The notes under the pieces are model-generated. The model did no database searches, had not been told where the DNA came from, and saw nothing but the letters and a program-made list of their open reading frames with translations. Positions 35,901 to 48,745 of a DNA stretch of 64,000 bases are shown one piece after another (position 1 is the stretch's first letter; every line of letters starts with the position of its first letter). The position numbers and the translations under genes are program-made. The stretch is from Spirometra erinaceieuropaei. Taxonomy: Eukaryota; Platyhelminthes; Cestoda; Diphyllobothriidea; Diphyllobothriidae. The stretch covers positions 179,704 through 243,703 of the forward strand of contig CACRXP010000165.1 of NCBI GenBank assembly GCA_902702965.1. The letters are read 5' to 3'.

Positions 35901-37533
35901 CTTTACCGTCAGTAACGCCATTTCTGCCCCCCACTTAGTGTCGAATGTCTATCCTGTTTCCGTCATCACAACTTTTCTTCGCCGAGCGGGCTGTGTACCA
36001 GACAGTTGGGAAGGACGCTGATCAGGGCCGAAGAAAAACAACACTCTTTGCGCAATTTTAGTGAACTAGCTTCCTTCTGTATATTTTATTCTTGCCCGCC
36101 GACGATTGTTCAGAGGATATTCCACGTACATCTGACACATAAAGGCAAAGTGGCGGAATTCGATAAGGCCCCCTATACCCCTTCCCCCCTCCCCCCCTTC
36201 CCTAATGTGCTGATTCCCATCAGAGGAACAGGCCGCACACTCCCCATTAAGAGGAAATTCGCCCAAAGCCTTATCAACCATCATTCAGAATTTCCAATTT
36301 CCAATGAATCACCAGTGACAACTGTCCTAGTGGACGCCTAGAGAGTGATTTTTCCACTTGACTTAGATCCATTCTGGGCAAGTGTTTCCCCGATTAGTGG
36401 CCACCCATAAAGGGTGTCTCGATAGTCATGCTTTCTGCATTGGAAATTTGTTTAGAGCTAGCTTCTTTCTTGGTCGGCCCAGCTATAGCGTTGCCACTCG
36501 TGTGATCTTAAACAATTACTGTTGTGTTCGAAGTGCATTAATATGGTCAGTATATGTGGTGATCCTGGAGCTGCGGCGGCTGTTACAGTGGACATGTATA
36601 GCTCGCCTGCCTCAAATACAAGCTTTTTGCATGCTGGCCTTTTTAAACGAGATTAGAGGTCTACGTTCAAAGGCTAAGTACTGTCGCCTGACTGTCCGTT
36701 TCTAACTCACTATCGTCGATGCCTAGTTGAGTGCATTAACAGATCCTAGCAGGTTTGTTGTGGGGGGAGGGGAGAGACGTTTGAGATAATTACCTGAGAT
36801 CACGTTGCCACAATCCCGTCCATCTGTGAGTCATGGTCATGCGTTCAGCAGTGTAATTAGTACATTGCGAAATTAGACAACCTGGAGGCTCGAAGGGAGT
36901 TCACAAAGGCTCCATTCTTGCCCTTCATCTATGCCAACTATTCGTAGAGTGATTGTAAAATTTCACATCCCCTTTGACTTACGCCCCTTCGAGAAGGTCT
37001 CGCAAATGTGTTTCTCTGATGCGTTCCTCCTTTTCACTGTTGTGTGTTTCTTTCTTCATATCAAGCACTCCTACCAACTGTACCTTAGGACTGGGCATGA
37101 TGTGCATTGTGGATGTGTATAATCTGGTTTCTCCGGCAATTCCTTTTATCCATACCTTGCCAGTGTTTTCGATTGCTAGCAACCTGTCAGGGAAGTTTGC
37201 TTCTTGTCAGGGACTCAAATATTGAGCGGGTTGTGGATTTCTATGCCAGATATGGTCTACCATCTTCACACTGCCATCTCTACAAAACCGATCTCCTTGC
37301 CTGCCCTCTCCCTCAGATTTCCAGTCGCGTCCCGACGCCAGTTTGGCCCACGATGTGTCTTTACTGGCTCGATAACAGCCGTATTCTTGTTGATAATACT
37401 CGCCGTATGCACCCTTTCCTCTATTTATTGGTCCACATACCTCTTTTCGGACCGACTGTCCGTTTTTATAGGCACTCATTCTAGTATATATAAATTAAGA
37501 TAATTTCGATAAATGTTGCTGCAGCTAGGACGT

Positions 37534-37534
37534 G

Positions 37535-37571
<37 letters not shown>
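37534..37571. repeat. (TAG)n microsatellite
   Basis: About twelve uninterrupted TAG triplets. Confidence 0.95.
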
Positions 37572-38348
37572 CCAGTAATTTCCTTCTTGTGTCATCTCAG
37601 TGATGGCTGGCGGCATTTTTTGTCAATTAAAGGCCCCCTTTGGAAAACACGAACACTCTGGTTTTACCGATTCTCCCGAGAGAGACAAACCTGGGCGTTC
37701 TCTCCTACACGCAGTATGTTAATGTTTGCAAACCCACAGCGCACAGTGTGTTCAAAGACAACATCTAGCCACTACTTCCACTATATGCCACCGTACTTTC
37801 ACCCTACCACAACCATCACCACCACCGCCAAGGTCCTAATAGTAATCCTCACTCTCACTTTTGAAGTGGCCTTCCATTTTATGATTCCGCCTGACCACGC
37901 AATTTCCTTCTCCGACCTCCTTGGAGGAAGTTCTACGCTTTGTTTTGGCTTCTAATCGCTTTTAGGGCACACACCCTATCCAATCCTGACAGTCCTAACC
38001 ACCGCACAACAAAGCAGTGTTTCTGGTTCACTTCTCTTTGCTCTAATTCACGGCTCCCATTCTTGTCGCGTTTGTTCCTTTTCGCGTTTCTTTGTGTGGA
38101 ACAATGCTCGTTGTTGGCTGCCTTACTCTTGCGTTCGAGATATCGTTCTCGCACCAGCCGTTTGCACATGCTTTGGCTTCAAGCGCTTCCGACCGATTTT
38201 TGCCTCGGGGAGACGCAGGGACCATCGACAAGGTGTGACCTCTAGCTCATCGGAAGATGTCAGAAACTTGCTTCTCCAGTTAGGTTGCGAGCATATCAAA
38301 TTGAACGTCTTTACAGTTCTTCGCTTTCTGAGAATCAATGCACCTTTA

Positions 38349-38545
38349 GAAGACGAAGATGCGATCACTGGAACAAGGGATTTATTGGACTGACGTTTCA
38401 GACTCACTTGAACCCATCATCATAGACAGTCGCAAATAGGGGAAACGGAACGTCAGGCCAATTAATTTCTTGCTCCAGTGATCGCATATTCGTCTTCCGA
38501 ACTGCTACTTGGAACTCGCCTGTTCGCTTCTATCAGCAACGCATC
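38349..38545. repeat. Inverted copies of the 5.57-kb repeat
   Basis: GATGCGATCACTGGAACAAG (38358-38377) and the inverted CTTGCTCCAGTGATCGCATA (38469-38488) can pair over about 28 bases with flanking AGACGAA/TTCGTCT. The block TTGGAACTCGCCTGTTCGCT (about 38509-38528) matches 5622-5640. The arrangement suggests a rearranged or head-to-head repeat. Confidence 0.65.
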
Positions 38546-40385
38546 TTTATAATTAACCTTTTGGGTAGGTGTTGATATTCGCATGTCCATTGTTCCGACA
38601 TGTACTCTTTGAATTTCACCTCATGCTGCGGTATTCGGTGAAGACTTTCTGTCTGGGAACTTTCTTTCGTCTCGCGCGTGTGACTTCCTCCGGAAGTATT
38701 TTCTACACTGCCTTAAATTGAGTCATCCACGGCACGTCCCCCATAGGACTACGTAACGGCGTAGCCAATTTTGATATCCCATCAATCACCAATACCGGTA
38801 GTTGGTTCATTGCAATCATTCACGATCACCGTACTAACGCGCTCTGCGATCTGGTAACAACGGACTCAACATACCTCTCGATGTTTAAAACGTTACAGCT
38901 AGGTCAAACGTAGAGCATGTCGCTTCAGCGTTGATGTCATGAGTTTCAGAAATAGCAAGGAAGAAGCTGGTGCCATGTCAAGGTATACTGGACTTGCGAT
39001 TGCAGTTTTAGCTAGGACAACCCGATGGCAGTCTTCTGGAGGCAGATCCTCTTTCCATTGCGGTCAGATCACGTCAGTTAAAGCTAATCTCTCTTGGAAT
39101 ATTCCTCCATTCCGGCAATGTTGACTCCCAGGAAGCAGCTGACGCTCCGTGCCCAATCAAGTAGGGAAAAATTGACTGCCGAGAAAACCATCAGGGACAG
39201 GAATTTCCTCTGAATTTTCCCTGAGTGGAGATTTGTGGCCCCCTAATCGAAGCAGCCGCTCGGTGTGAGCCCACTGCGGTTGCCAATCGATGTGTAGCCC
39301 ACGTCACCCTGGAAAGGGGATAGAAACGCGACGGCTGGCTATTCTTCATTGACGGTTCGGCGGAGGCAGAAATCAGAAATCAGGGCTCTGACAACTACGG
39401 AGCAACCCAGGGACCGAACGTTGCAAAATGGTCTTGTATCTCCGCAGGACGGTGCTTCTATTTGGCCTTGTTATGAGCTCAGCTTTGTATGATGGTGGTA
39501 GAGGATCTGCCAATCTTGTGCATCGTTACGGATCGCATATCAGCCGACCAAAGATCGCAAAGTATATACCCTGGCGAACTACTCGCCGATGCCTTTGAAC
39601 CTCATGCTCTCGAACACCTACACCTGCTGATATGGCAAGCGGGCGCTCTCACCGTTGCTTTGTTCCCGGATCACTATGGATCAAGCAGCAGAAAGGAATA
39701 AGAACTGGCAAACTCCTGAAGCTCCCAACTACAATAAGGCACAGGTTGGCAACAAGGATGCATCCACTTCGACTATCCAGAAGTGTCGCGATCACAATGG
39801 TCTTCCATGATAGCTTGCGAAGAGTCTGTGGACGATAGTAAGAAGTAATTAAAGGAGATGGCGGAAATGCTCTCAGGGGCCGCTTTAGGGCAGAAACTAC
39901 TGAGTACGTAGTCGTGGAATACCTTTGCCCCAATTCGGACTGAAACGAACTCAAGGTCATTTTAGACCCGCGAAAGACTGATCATCTGGGATTAGTGGTG
40001 GGCCTGCGCGATATTACGCAACCGCCAAACGCCTTTCGGTTGACAACACCCAAAACTCAAGCCCTGTTTGTACAAAAAGACGCATTATCAGCCGTCGCAC
40101 GATCACCGGGTGATAAAACCCACCACTAACCCCAATCTACAATGCCCAATCAAACTCTTAGACAACGGAACTCCCCCTCCCAACATCGGGCGGGCCTGTC
40201 TACTCGCGCGGCTTCTGGTCCAACTGTGAGACAATAGATACGGCATTCGATGAATCGACTCTGAAACTTCCTAACAATAACATGGATAGGCCGTCTATCA
40301 TGAGCAAACGTCTTCGTCTGTTCCACCTGCTCTGCATCCGCCTAGACTGCTGCCACGCTTAGAGGCAGTTTTCTAATAATGAACC

Positions 40386-40549
40386 ACGACGACGACGACG
40401 NNNNNNNNNNNNNNNNNNNNNNNNNNNNNNNNNNNNNNNNNNNNNNNNNNNNNNNNNNNNNNNNNNNNNNNNNNNNNNNNNNNNNNNNNNNNNNNNNNNN
40501 NNNNNNNNNNNNNNNNNNNNNNNNNNNNNNNNNNNNNNNNNNNNNNNNN
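40386..40549. other. (ACG)n run and assembly gap (149 N)
   Basis: The left flank is a CGA/ACG triplet run (40386-40400) and the N run is 40401-40549. The right flank begins ACCACCACTG. Collapse of a triplet microsatellite is likely. Confidence 0.85.
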
Positions 40550-42363
40550 ACCACCACTGTCTCGTGAACTGGATTGTAGCTGGATGGGCTTGATCCGCAT
40601 TTACCTTACTCCATCCTCTCTCACACCGACGATGAGAGGAGGCCAGGGCCACCGAAGGTGGACGTGGGCGCAGCGGATGACGTGAACTAAAGCCACTGCC
40701 TGGCGCGTTCGCGATCCGTTTTGGGGACCGAGCTTTCGTAAATATGACCACCATCGTCGTTATAAACGAAGAATCACCTTCGACGCCATAAATACTGAAA
40801 TTTCAAACAGGTTTAGGTCGTTCAACGGAGGGTATATTCATCTTTCAAACGCGTAGTCATGTCAAGTAATGTTTTGTTAGGTTAATGTAGTGCCACTACA
40901 GCGTACTGGACTAGAGAACGTCGTAGTGAGAAAGGATGAGCGACAACCTAAAGGTCTCTTCACCTTTGACTGATCGCAGCACATCGGTGATGGCTACTCG
41001 ATTGCTTACTTTTTTGCGTTTATAGTCTCGCCCAGCTTTTCCTCGAGTGTCCACTTTGGTGCTGGATAAAGAATAATATGCCTGTGCCTTCAGAGCCCAT
41101 CATTTGGTTTGGGGCCACCGCTTTGCGAATCCTTCCCCTCTACCTTGATGCATCCCGTCAACTCGACTGTCTCACCTGCGTTTCCCATCCCAGCCGGCTT
41201 CCCCCAATAAACTTTTAACGAGGACGCCCACATGTGTCTTTTTCGCTCAAGCCTTTGTATTATATCCTGATTGAACAGCGCATTTATGCCTCCATTGAGC
41301 TGTCAATATTCTCGCGTTAACTTCCCTCTACTGATGTTCTTTAGTGCAGCGTTTTGTCGTGTGCTAGTTGCGGGGTGAGTAATTTCCACTGCTGTATCTG
41401 TCTCACTCTCTGTTTCTCCCTTTTTGACGCATATAAGCCCTTTTGTAATCGTTATGGCGTTGTTGGAATATGTCCTAGACATGAGTCAGTTACCCACCGT
41501 TCTCGTTCGCTGGAATTCTAAGGTTCCTGCGTTCCAGGAGGACCAAGTTCTTGTTAGGGTTGCACTCCTCAGGTTGGACATTGCGCTTGGAAAATGGAAC
41601 TTTGTCTCCTTGCCAGAAGGCCTACTGTTTTATGTCTCCACCAGCGTTCATTTTTCTCCTAACTGTGTCTGGTCCTAATCAAGTGTGCTTTGAATCAAAC
41701 TTTGTGTGCACATTCCTTACCCATCAACTTCGTTATTTTAGAAGACAATATAAATTATGCTCCCCTCCCCCCCCACCCGCTCTTACCGCCTAATCACTGT
41801 CCTTCGCTTTGAGTCGATGTCGTAGTCTCGTTCATTGGCTGCTTCTCTTGGCTGCCTAACCCCTCGTCTTTCGAGGATTTTCTTCGCTCTGACTGTCCTA
41901 TTCTTTGATTAACCTAATAATAGCTAAACGTAGTTGGGATGTATTTCCTTTTAACCTGCTTTTGGCCGTTATTATGCCCCTATTAAACCATTATTTTGGA
42001 ATTTGCGAGGACAACCTTATTGCCCATCTTTGGCGCAGGTGTGTTCCCTTCATCGCCAAGGCTGACATAACATAGCCCATGCATTCGCTAGTTGGAACTG
42101 CATAAGAAACAGATCGTTAGGACGCGGGGACGTTTACCCTCTCATAGCATCATTCTTCCCCATCTAAAGACATTCAAACCTTTTAGCTGTAGGTTGGCGA
42201 TATTTGCACATTTCAGTAGCAAAGTGGTCCATTTTTGACTTTACTACATATCTGCAAGTTAAGTTCAAACGGTGTAAAAGACGGGCTAGCCTCAATATTT
42301 CTCTCTTTCCTGCCTGGTTACCCTGCCATGTTTTTGATTATGAACATTTCTTCTTGGTTTAAG

Positions 42364-42402
42364 GGTTCGGTTGTGGATCGTGAGGCCAATGAAAAGGAAA
42401 GG
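42364..42402 (+). CDS. PIP4K2: PIP4K exon C (39-nt microexon)
   Basis: Thirteen codons, GSVVDREANEKER, complete DLK|GS and the family's REAxxKEK block that separates type II (PIP4K) from type I (PIP5K) kinases. The acceptor is GGTTTAAG|GGT and the donor AGG|GTGAGT. Phase 0 at both ends. It lies 8.0 kb after exon B and 10.4 kb before exon D. Gene predictors would easily miss so short an exon between such long introns. Confidence 0.93.
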
Positions 42403-42729
42403 GTGAGTTGTGTGAACTAGGAGCACCTTCTCAAATTTTCGCGTTGTTGCTTATTGCACTAACTGTTTCCCAAGATCACACAGTCACGGCGTTGCGCCAG
42501 TCGAGATAAGTGTTTCTGTTTGTTTCTGTGACTATTCCGCCGATCAAATCAGCTTTGGGTCGGGGAAAGTCCTCCCGGTATCCCGATAAACTGCCTGAAG
42601 TCATATCAGAGTGGCGTTCTTCAATCTGTCACAATTGTAGGACAGAATACGGGCAACGCGTTTAGCCCGTACAGCTGATAACGTAGCAATAACCTATCAA
42701 TAATCTGGAAACGCCAAAAAATAAGGGAA

Positions 42730-43160
42730 ACTAGACTGACCAGTTAGACCACAAGTCTAAGTTGAGAATATCTGGGGTTCGAACCTAGGGTCTTTGGCCA
42801 TTAGCACATAGGCTCTTGCCCTGTCGGTTGCGATCGGGAGACCTTAGTTACATTTTCGTGCCGTTTATCGATTTGTCCTGGATGTTGGATCCAGTACGGA
42901 CGTGACGGGATCGAGCCCCAGGTGTTCCACACTTCGGGGTTGGGTGTGACTGGCTGTCAAGGGCTAATAAGCCAGAAATGGCCATTCCAGTCTCTCTTGT
43001 CTTTGTCGGTGATGACATTCTGCCTATACCATGCGCCGCTGTGCGGCTGCTGGTTGGGGTCGAGAGAGAACCCGTAAGGCACAACGGAACGAGCGAGTTC
43101 CGTAAGAACGATCGGTGAGCGCCCCTCTACCACCAGTCTGCCCCGTAAATTTCGCAATAC
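42730..43160. repeat. SINE-like repeat with B-box-like sequence
   Basis: GGGGTTCGAACCT at 42774-42786 fits a tRNA T-arm (B box). A Leu/Ser-like A-box candidate, GACCAGTTAGACCACAA, lies about 40 bp upstream. The body (about 42960-43020, with ATGGCCATTCCAGTCTCTCT) resembles about 50065-50100 (ATAGCCATTCCTGTCTCCCT). A tRNA-derived SINE is the best reading, but the A box is poor. Confidence 0.4.
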
Positions 43161-44149
43161 TTCTCACTGCCGTCTCACTACCGGCAGGTACGAACTACAC
43201 TAACACCAAGAGTGCATCGTAGGGGCAATTTCTAAAAGGCCCACTGGCTATAATCATAGAAGGGGGGTCATTCCACAGTGTCCTTTTCTTGCTCGGCGGC
43301 GTATTCCCAGGCCAGTGCATGCTTGAACAACCACGATCGATGTATTGACTGCGCTAGCTGCAGACACCACTGTACTCGTGATCGAAAGCCCTTAAACCGC
43401 ATATTGTCCAAATTTAGGGAATAGGTGTTAATAGGCTGTGCATTAAACTACTTTTGTAGGGTTTTCTCCTTTTTCGCAGTCGTAGTTTCGCTTGACACTC
43501 AAACGCCGGCAGGTCGTCAATCCTTCCCGACCAGATCTACCATACATTGCGCAAGACTGATCTCACTCTCGCCTATCAATATCACCACTTTTCACTAACG
43601 AGACAGTCTAACCACCTGAACATTAGATTACCAACACTGACAAATCAGACCCTTTGTTTATCTCTACCTGTGTCCCAGGCTTGGCACCTCTATCAGTGTG
43701 ACTATCTACGCCACACTTTGAAGGACTCTCTGTCTCTGTCTGCTTCTAGGTCAAGGAGTAGTTTCACGTCACTGAGAAGTCATACTGGATCATTGGGCGC
43801 TTTTATTCATGGTTCATCGTTTCGGATGACTTGGCGTGATGTTCATAGTTGAGGTTTGAAGACGTTCAGAACATAACGACTATCTTTTGGAAGACTGATG
43901 TCGTCCATCTTCACTGTCATGTAATCATCGCAAGGGCTGCTGAAGTTGTTAACGAGCGGGGCAGGGTCCGCTGCGTTTCCGTTGCCGGTCTAGCAGTAGT
44001 GCCTTGGCCACACTGACCGTTAGTTGCGCCCGCAGTTAAAAACTTTTCACGTGCAAGTAAGGCAGCTAGAACACGATTCGACTTTCAGCAGGTCAAGAAA
44101 ATCGGGCATACTATTATGTATAGGACTCTGAAGCAAACAGATGTTTTGT

Positions 44150-44860
44150 GGGGGAAGTGTCGCTAACCGTAATTTTCATCTGGGGTTTTGGCTAACGGTA
44201 CGCGCTTAGAAGTGCAGTAGATTTTTGGAAGGCCTAGTAGTACAGAATGATCTGAACCAGACAGCGGAACTCTACTTTTTAACCAAAAAAGCTTGAGGTG
44301 GTTAATTATAATGTGATCAAGAGGGGCGTCGACACGAGTATTGAAGGTGGAAAGGACGTCAAAGCGTAAAAGTGTAGAGGGGCGTATGTTTGCACTGTTA
44401 AACTCGTCGCGTAAATGAATAAGGGGCTCTCAAAACAGTAGAATTAGTTTCGCCAAAAAATACAGGTAGATGGGTGATATGAATCGTAACAGATATAATG
44501 CCTGTAAAATTATTTAGCAGAGGAGCCTTGTATATGACAGCAATAACATCTATCAAATTATCAAAGTCGAAAAATAAGGGCGTCTAATTTACGCACCAGT
44601 TCTGATTGACAAAAATGGCCACTCCACCTCTGCTGTATTGTGAGGATTTTATGTCCGTTCGAAACTAATGGAAGGACGAAAGAGTAATTTGTCGCGAATC
44701 GGTATCACGATCCAATCGTGTCTGCTGAAGACACGTCTCTTCAGTTTAATTGTGTTCATTTGCCAACAGAAGTAGCTCCATATCGTGAGTTTTGTTAAAA
44801 ATCGACCGGCAGCTTGTTGAAATAAGCCTGAAATTGACATGCTCTTTGGTTAACGCATAA
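44150..44860 (-). pseudogene. Nearly complete APE endonuclease of a non-LTR retrotransposon
   Basis: On the minus strand in one frame: ETCLQQTRLDRDTDSRQITL (about 44750-44690), then, after a small shift, QYSRGGVAIFVNQNWCVN (about 44640-44587), TPLFFDFDNLIDVIAVIYKA (about 44577-44520), NFTGIISVTIHITHLPVFFG, IRPSTLLRFDVLSTF, PLDHIII and SGSDHSVLLGLP (about 44255-44220). The terminal SDH catalytic motif is intact. The catalytic Glu block, usually CLQETRL, reads CLQQTRL. In-frame stops follow WCVN and SIVLF. No RT was found downstream on the minus strand, so only the endonuclease end is kept. It is antisense to PIP4K. Confidence 0.85.
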
Positions 44861-47800
44861 GTGCGATTCGACAGCTACAGCGGCATTTTTTAATTGTAAT
44901 TATTGTTTTGCTGAAGCCTGAATAATATGGAGACGACTCCAGGATGTTCACGGTCAAAATTACTGATTTTAGAAACTTCACAAAGTCCGTCGTTCAAAGT
45001 CGTTTCCTAAATCGGTAAATTGCTCATCCGCTACTTTGCGAATGTACCTCCAACGCAGCGACCTAATTTTTTTTATTAATCTACCTGCTCATTCGCATTT
45101 GTTTTCGCTCGAATCCCTGTTCCTAGTGTGCTTCGCAAGTTATTCGCCCTTAATTCCTGCTAACCTATCCATTGGCGCAGCTACAAACCGATCACCTAGC
45201 TTTGATTTCAATTTAAAACTAGCTACACAGCTCGCAGTGTGCTGTTATTCAAACATACGGATTGTCCGTACTGCTAGTAACCGTGACTTCTTTAACTGGT
45301 CGTTAATCTGCTATAGTACTGTTGACTTTTTACCTATTAACAAGATTTTGCTTTGGTCTTTGGCAAATTAGTCCGACTAAGGGGATACAGGCCTGGAGCA
45401 TGCGGCCGCAATTCGAGCAAGCGTGGTGGGTGTAGACACTCATCTTTGTTAGTTGGTGGTTGTTGTTGTTCTTATTGCCGCTGCAATTGAAACCGGTTGC
45501 GAAACATGGTGGTATTGGAAACCTCGTCCTCTTGGCATTCTAGCCCTGCTTTCTTGTCGTTTCTTTTTGGTCTGTCGTATGTTTGTACTTCACACGTCTG
45601 TAGTCGTACCTGATTTAACTAGCCGCAGCACTCTCGTTGATGTCGCCTACCTCCGTGCGACGATCTTTGGTAAGGGATCTGGTGAATCCTATCCACTCTT
45701 TTCTCCAGCAACAAAGGCATGACACCTTTGTTCCTCGGCGAGCTATATTCAGTCATGTGTGAACAGACCTCATGATTGCTTCCAAATGAGTTGGTGACAT
45801 CGGATTCGTGGCATAATCAATTGACGGCCGCGGAAAGCGTATTTGAGCGACCTCACCAGTCTTCTCTAGACAGCATGGGATATTCTCACGATATCGCGGC
45901 CAGTGCGCACCGTCTCATTCGAGACAAAACCCGTGTGTTTTAGTCACTGAGTCATCAGAACGGGCCTGTAGAGCCACTTTCAAAGACTGGCAAAATACCC
46001 TGTCAGCTGCATGGATTCAGGTGACGATGTTGTTCTTACTTTGTTCGCTTGTTATCGCCTTGGCTTTTGGGTATTTATAACTACCCGCTTCTCTAAGTTA
46101 GCCTCTGTTGCTCACGCAGCATGCCTCCTTTTATGAGGCACAGCTCGATAATGCTTTGGTTTGGCAGCTTTCATGAATTAACCAGCTTATTTAGCGACGT
46201 AGTTCACTTGAAACTGCATTGTGTGGGCGACAACAACTTTGAACTTGCCGGGAGTGCGTTAAGCTTAGTCTACATTGGCCAGTCTTTGCTCCGCTCTCAT
46301 TCTTTTCAGTTGTTCTCGAAGATCACTGAGACCTTTCATGCAGGTCAAGTTGAAAAGTCCCTCAGGGGTCCTGGTTGGTTCGGAAACATTTGAGAAGCAT
46401 CTCTTGTGTGTCCTGATTGCGTTCTTTTTCTTCTTTCTGCAAGAACCAGTAACAATATTATTATTTAAGCTGTATCCGCGGAAACCCCATATGAAATCTC
46501 TCCACGTTGCAACTTTTCAAACAAAGTTCTTTAGAATTGTGGTTAGGAAAACATGGGTGTCTTTCATAACCTACCGAAGGCAACTGAGGTCGCTTGTGAG
46601 TTTCCGGAAAAGTATTTTCTCCAAGTCACCAAATTTTTCCATAGTAGGTGGACGATGAGCATTGATCAGAATTCACTGTCCTATCTATTCGTTAGCTAAT
46701 ATTAACTGACGCACTCCAACTAGTTTCCCCCTGTTCTTAGGAAGTCCACCGTCTCCTCACTCGGAAGCGAAAAGGTTCAGGCGTTGCGTCATGTCCGCTT
46801 CGATCATGTCATTAATCGGTTAACAGGCCATGTACCTTGTCTTTAACACTTCTGTAAAATCATATATCGTTTCATTGTTTAAGGCCTCCCCTTCGGCCAG
46901 GTAATTGATCGATGTAAAGAAATAATGTTCGCTAGGGAAGGGCCTTTCCCTACCGCCTTCCTTCACTCCGGCTCATCCGTATGTTGTCCACACGCAGATG
47001 AGGGTTCTTAGAGGCCGTTCAACTGTTGTACGATGCATTGTGAGTCCGATGACTGTCGGGAACCTGAGGCCTTTACCTTGGCTCTGTTCGCGGTGGAAGC
47101 CCTATGCCTCAGAGACAGAGACACTTTTGAGATGGTTAAGAGTCCTGCTCTGTAGCCTTTCAACCGTTCAGAAGTTTTACATTGGAGGTCTGGCTCTATG
47201 CTAAAGTCGCAAACACTACAGCATCCTCATTTTCTAGGCTCCTGTCTAGTATTTAATATTCGCATTTTGCAGGAGGACGTCCTTATTATTTCTCTTGGGC
47301 ACTTTGCTTTCAGGACTTTCGTGACAGTCCAGCATTGTCAAAAACTAACCCACAGTACACTCCTTTATCTCAGATACCGAACGGGGGGCTCACGCAGGAT
47401 CACCTAACTGTGTCTTTCTATCGATGGTTGATAATTTTCAGCCAAAATAGAACACAGTCTCACTCGTTTACGCTATTTCTTAACATTGTTTGAATTGGAG
47501 TCTCCGACTAGGCTATGTCTCCAGCAAGATTCGCTTTGCGCCTGCGGAAGATCTTTCACAAGGCCGAATGACGTCGTCGCGCCCGATTGTCCTTTCATCT
47601 GTACTTTACTGATGACTTCCGTCTGTTGCGCAACTTATCTTCTATTCTGCTTTCCCTTGCGAGTGTTTTATGACCTGAGCAAGGGCTAAAATGTCTAATG
47701 TAGGCGGTCTTCCGAACGATGCATCTCTACCAAGTCGCGGGTCGTTTTCGACAGAGATGAAAGTCAGATATAACTAGGTTTCTTGGATATCCACACGTTT

Positions 47801-48374
47801 GCTGTTGCCCAAGTTCCTCTTGCTTCTTCTGCAGCACCCTACTGGGATCTACTACGCGGTTTATTTAATAAGGAAGACAATAGCCGTCAACTTGCCCCCC
47901 GGTTACACAGCTTCAAAAAACTGAATCTACAACGTGCACGTTCTGCTACTTTTTGTAAAGACCAGGAGTCTGATACCACATACCCGAAGCTCTCACTATT
48001 TCGTCTGATTGTAAGCTAGACGCTCCAGATACATTGAGCATTGCAACTGACGTTACCATGTCGTCATTGAATTAATTGGCGAACATGTTTGTCCCAATCA
48101 GCTTTAGCTGTGTTCAATCTGCTAACCACTTAGCCCTAGTGAGTCATTAAGCAGTCTACGCATCATTAGGGGCCGCAGGTAGTCTTCAAGGCCGTATTTT
48201 CTGAGCCTGCCCTGACTGGAGAAGAGGACAAAGCCAAGAATTAATGACCTATTTCAAGCGTCCGGGCGTTTTGTTCCAACGATTATTGATAGGCACTCCC
48301 TCATTCACGAGGGTCCACTGATGTTTTAGAAAAATTCAGACCCGAATGTGATTAAACTCGCGTCGTCCGGCGGG

Positions 48375-48456
48375 GCCTCGTAGCTCAAGTGGTTAGAGCG
48401 TTGGCTGTACTGAAGCCTTCCCCTTACTGCGTGGGTGCGAATCCCACCGAGGCGCC
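48375..48456 (+). tRNA. tRNA-like sequence (tRNA-derived SINE head or tRNA pseudogene)
   Basis: The acceptor halves GCCTCG (48375-48380) and CGAGGC (48448-48453) pair fully. The D arm GCTC/GAGC and the T arm GTGGG-TGCGAAT-CCCAC are perfect. A-box (TAGCTCAAGTGG) and B-box (GGTGCGAATCC) promoter elements are present. The anticodon region (48400-48430) does not form a normal five-pair stem: the best fit is GGCT/AGCC around GTACTGA, with an oversized variable segment. No standard isotype fits, so I favour a SINE head or pseudogene. Confidence 0.55.
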
Positions 48457-48745
48457 GGGTTTTTCACAGTTGGGTCAATATGAAAGAAATTCAGACAATT
48501 TCAGAGGGGAGTGGCCTTTAGTGTTCTATTCTGACCTTTTCGATGCCCGTTTATGTTTAATACATTAAATGGTAGATATGCACAAAAACGTTATTTTTGT
48601 AGTCATTTACTGGTAAACCACATGGTCAATTTTTTTGCTCGAAAAAGGGTATCTTTTGGTTTTAAAAAGCTCAATTATCGAATAATTTTGAGTCCGACCA
48701 ACATTTGCGCTTGCACTTAGGGGTTCCGATCTACAGTTGATGCTC

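Larger units (their letters stand above)
34371..42363 (+). other. PIP4K2: PIP4K intron B-C
   Basis: The intron is 7993 bp. It holds the telomere-like tract (35.64-35.90 kb), (TAG)n (37.53-37.57 kb), the inverted shared repeat (38.35-38.55 kb) and a gap (40401-40549). No coding retroelement core was recognised in it. 38.6-40.3 kb and 40.6-42.3 kb have nothing I can name. Confidence 0.8.

Noticed and set aside
35472..35921. 149-codon minus frame rich in Leu/Arg/Gly
   Set aside because: It is a translation of the degenerate telomere-like repeat, not a gene.
39330..39480. FFIDGSAEAE peptide resembling an RNase H start
   Set aside because: There is only one short motif, no further catalytic residues and no adjacent RT or integrase.
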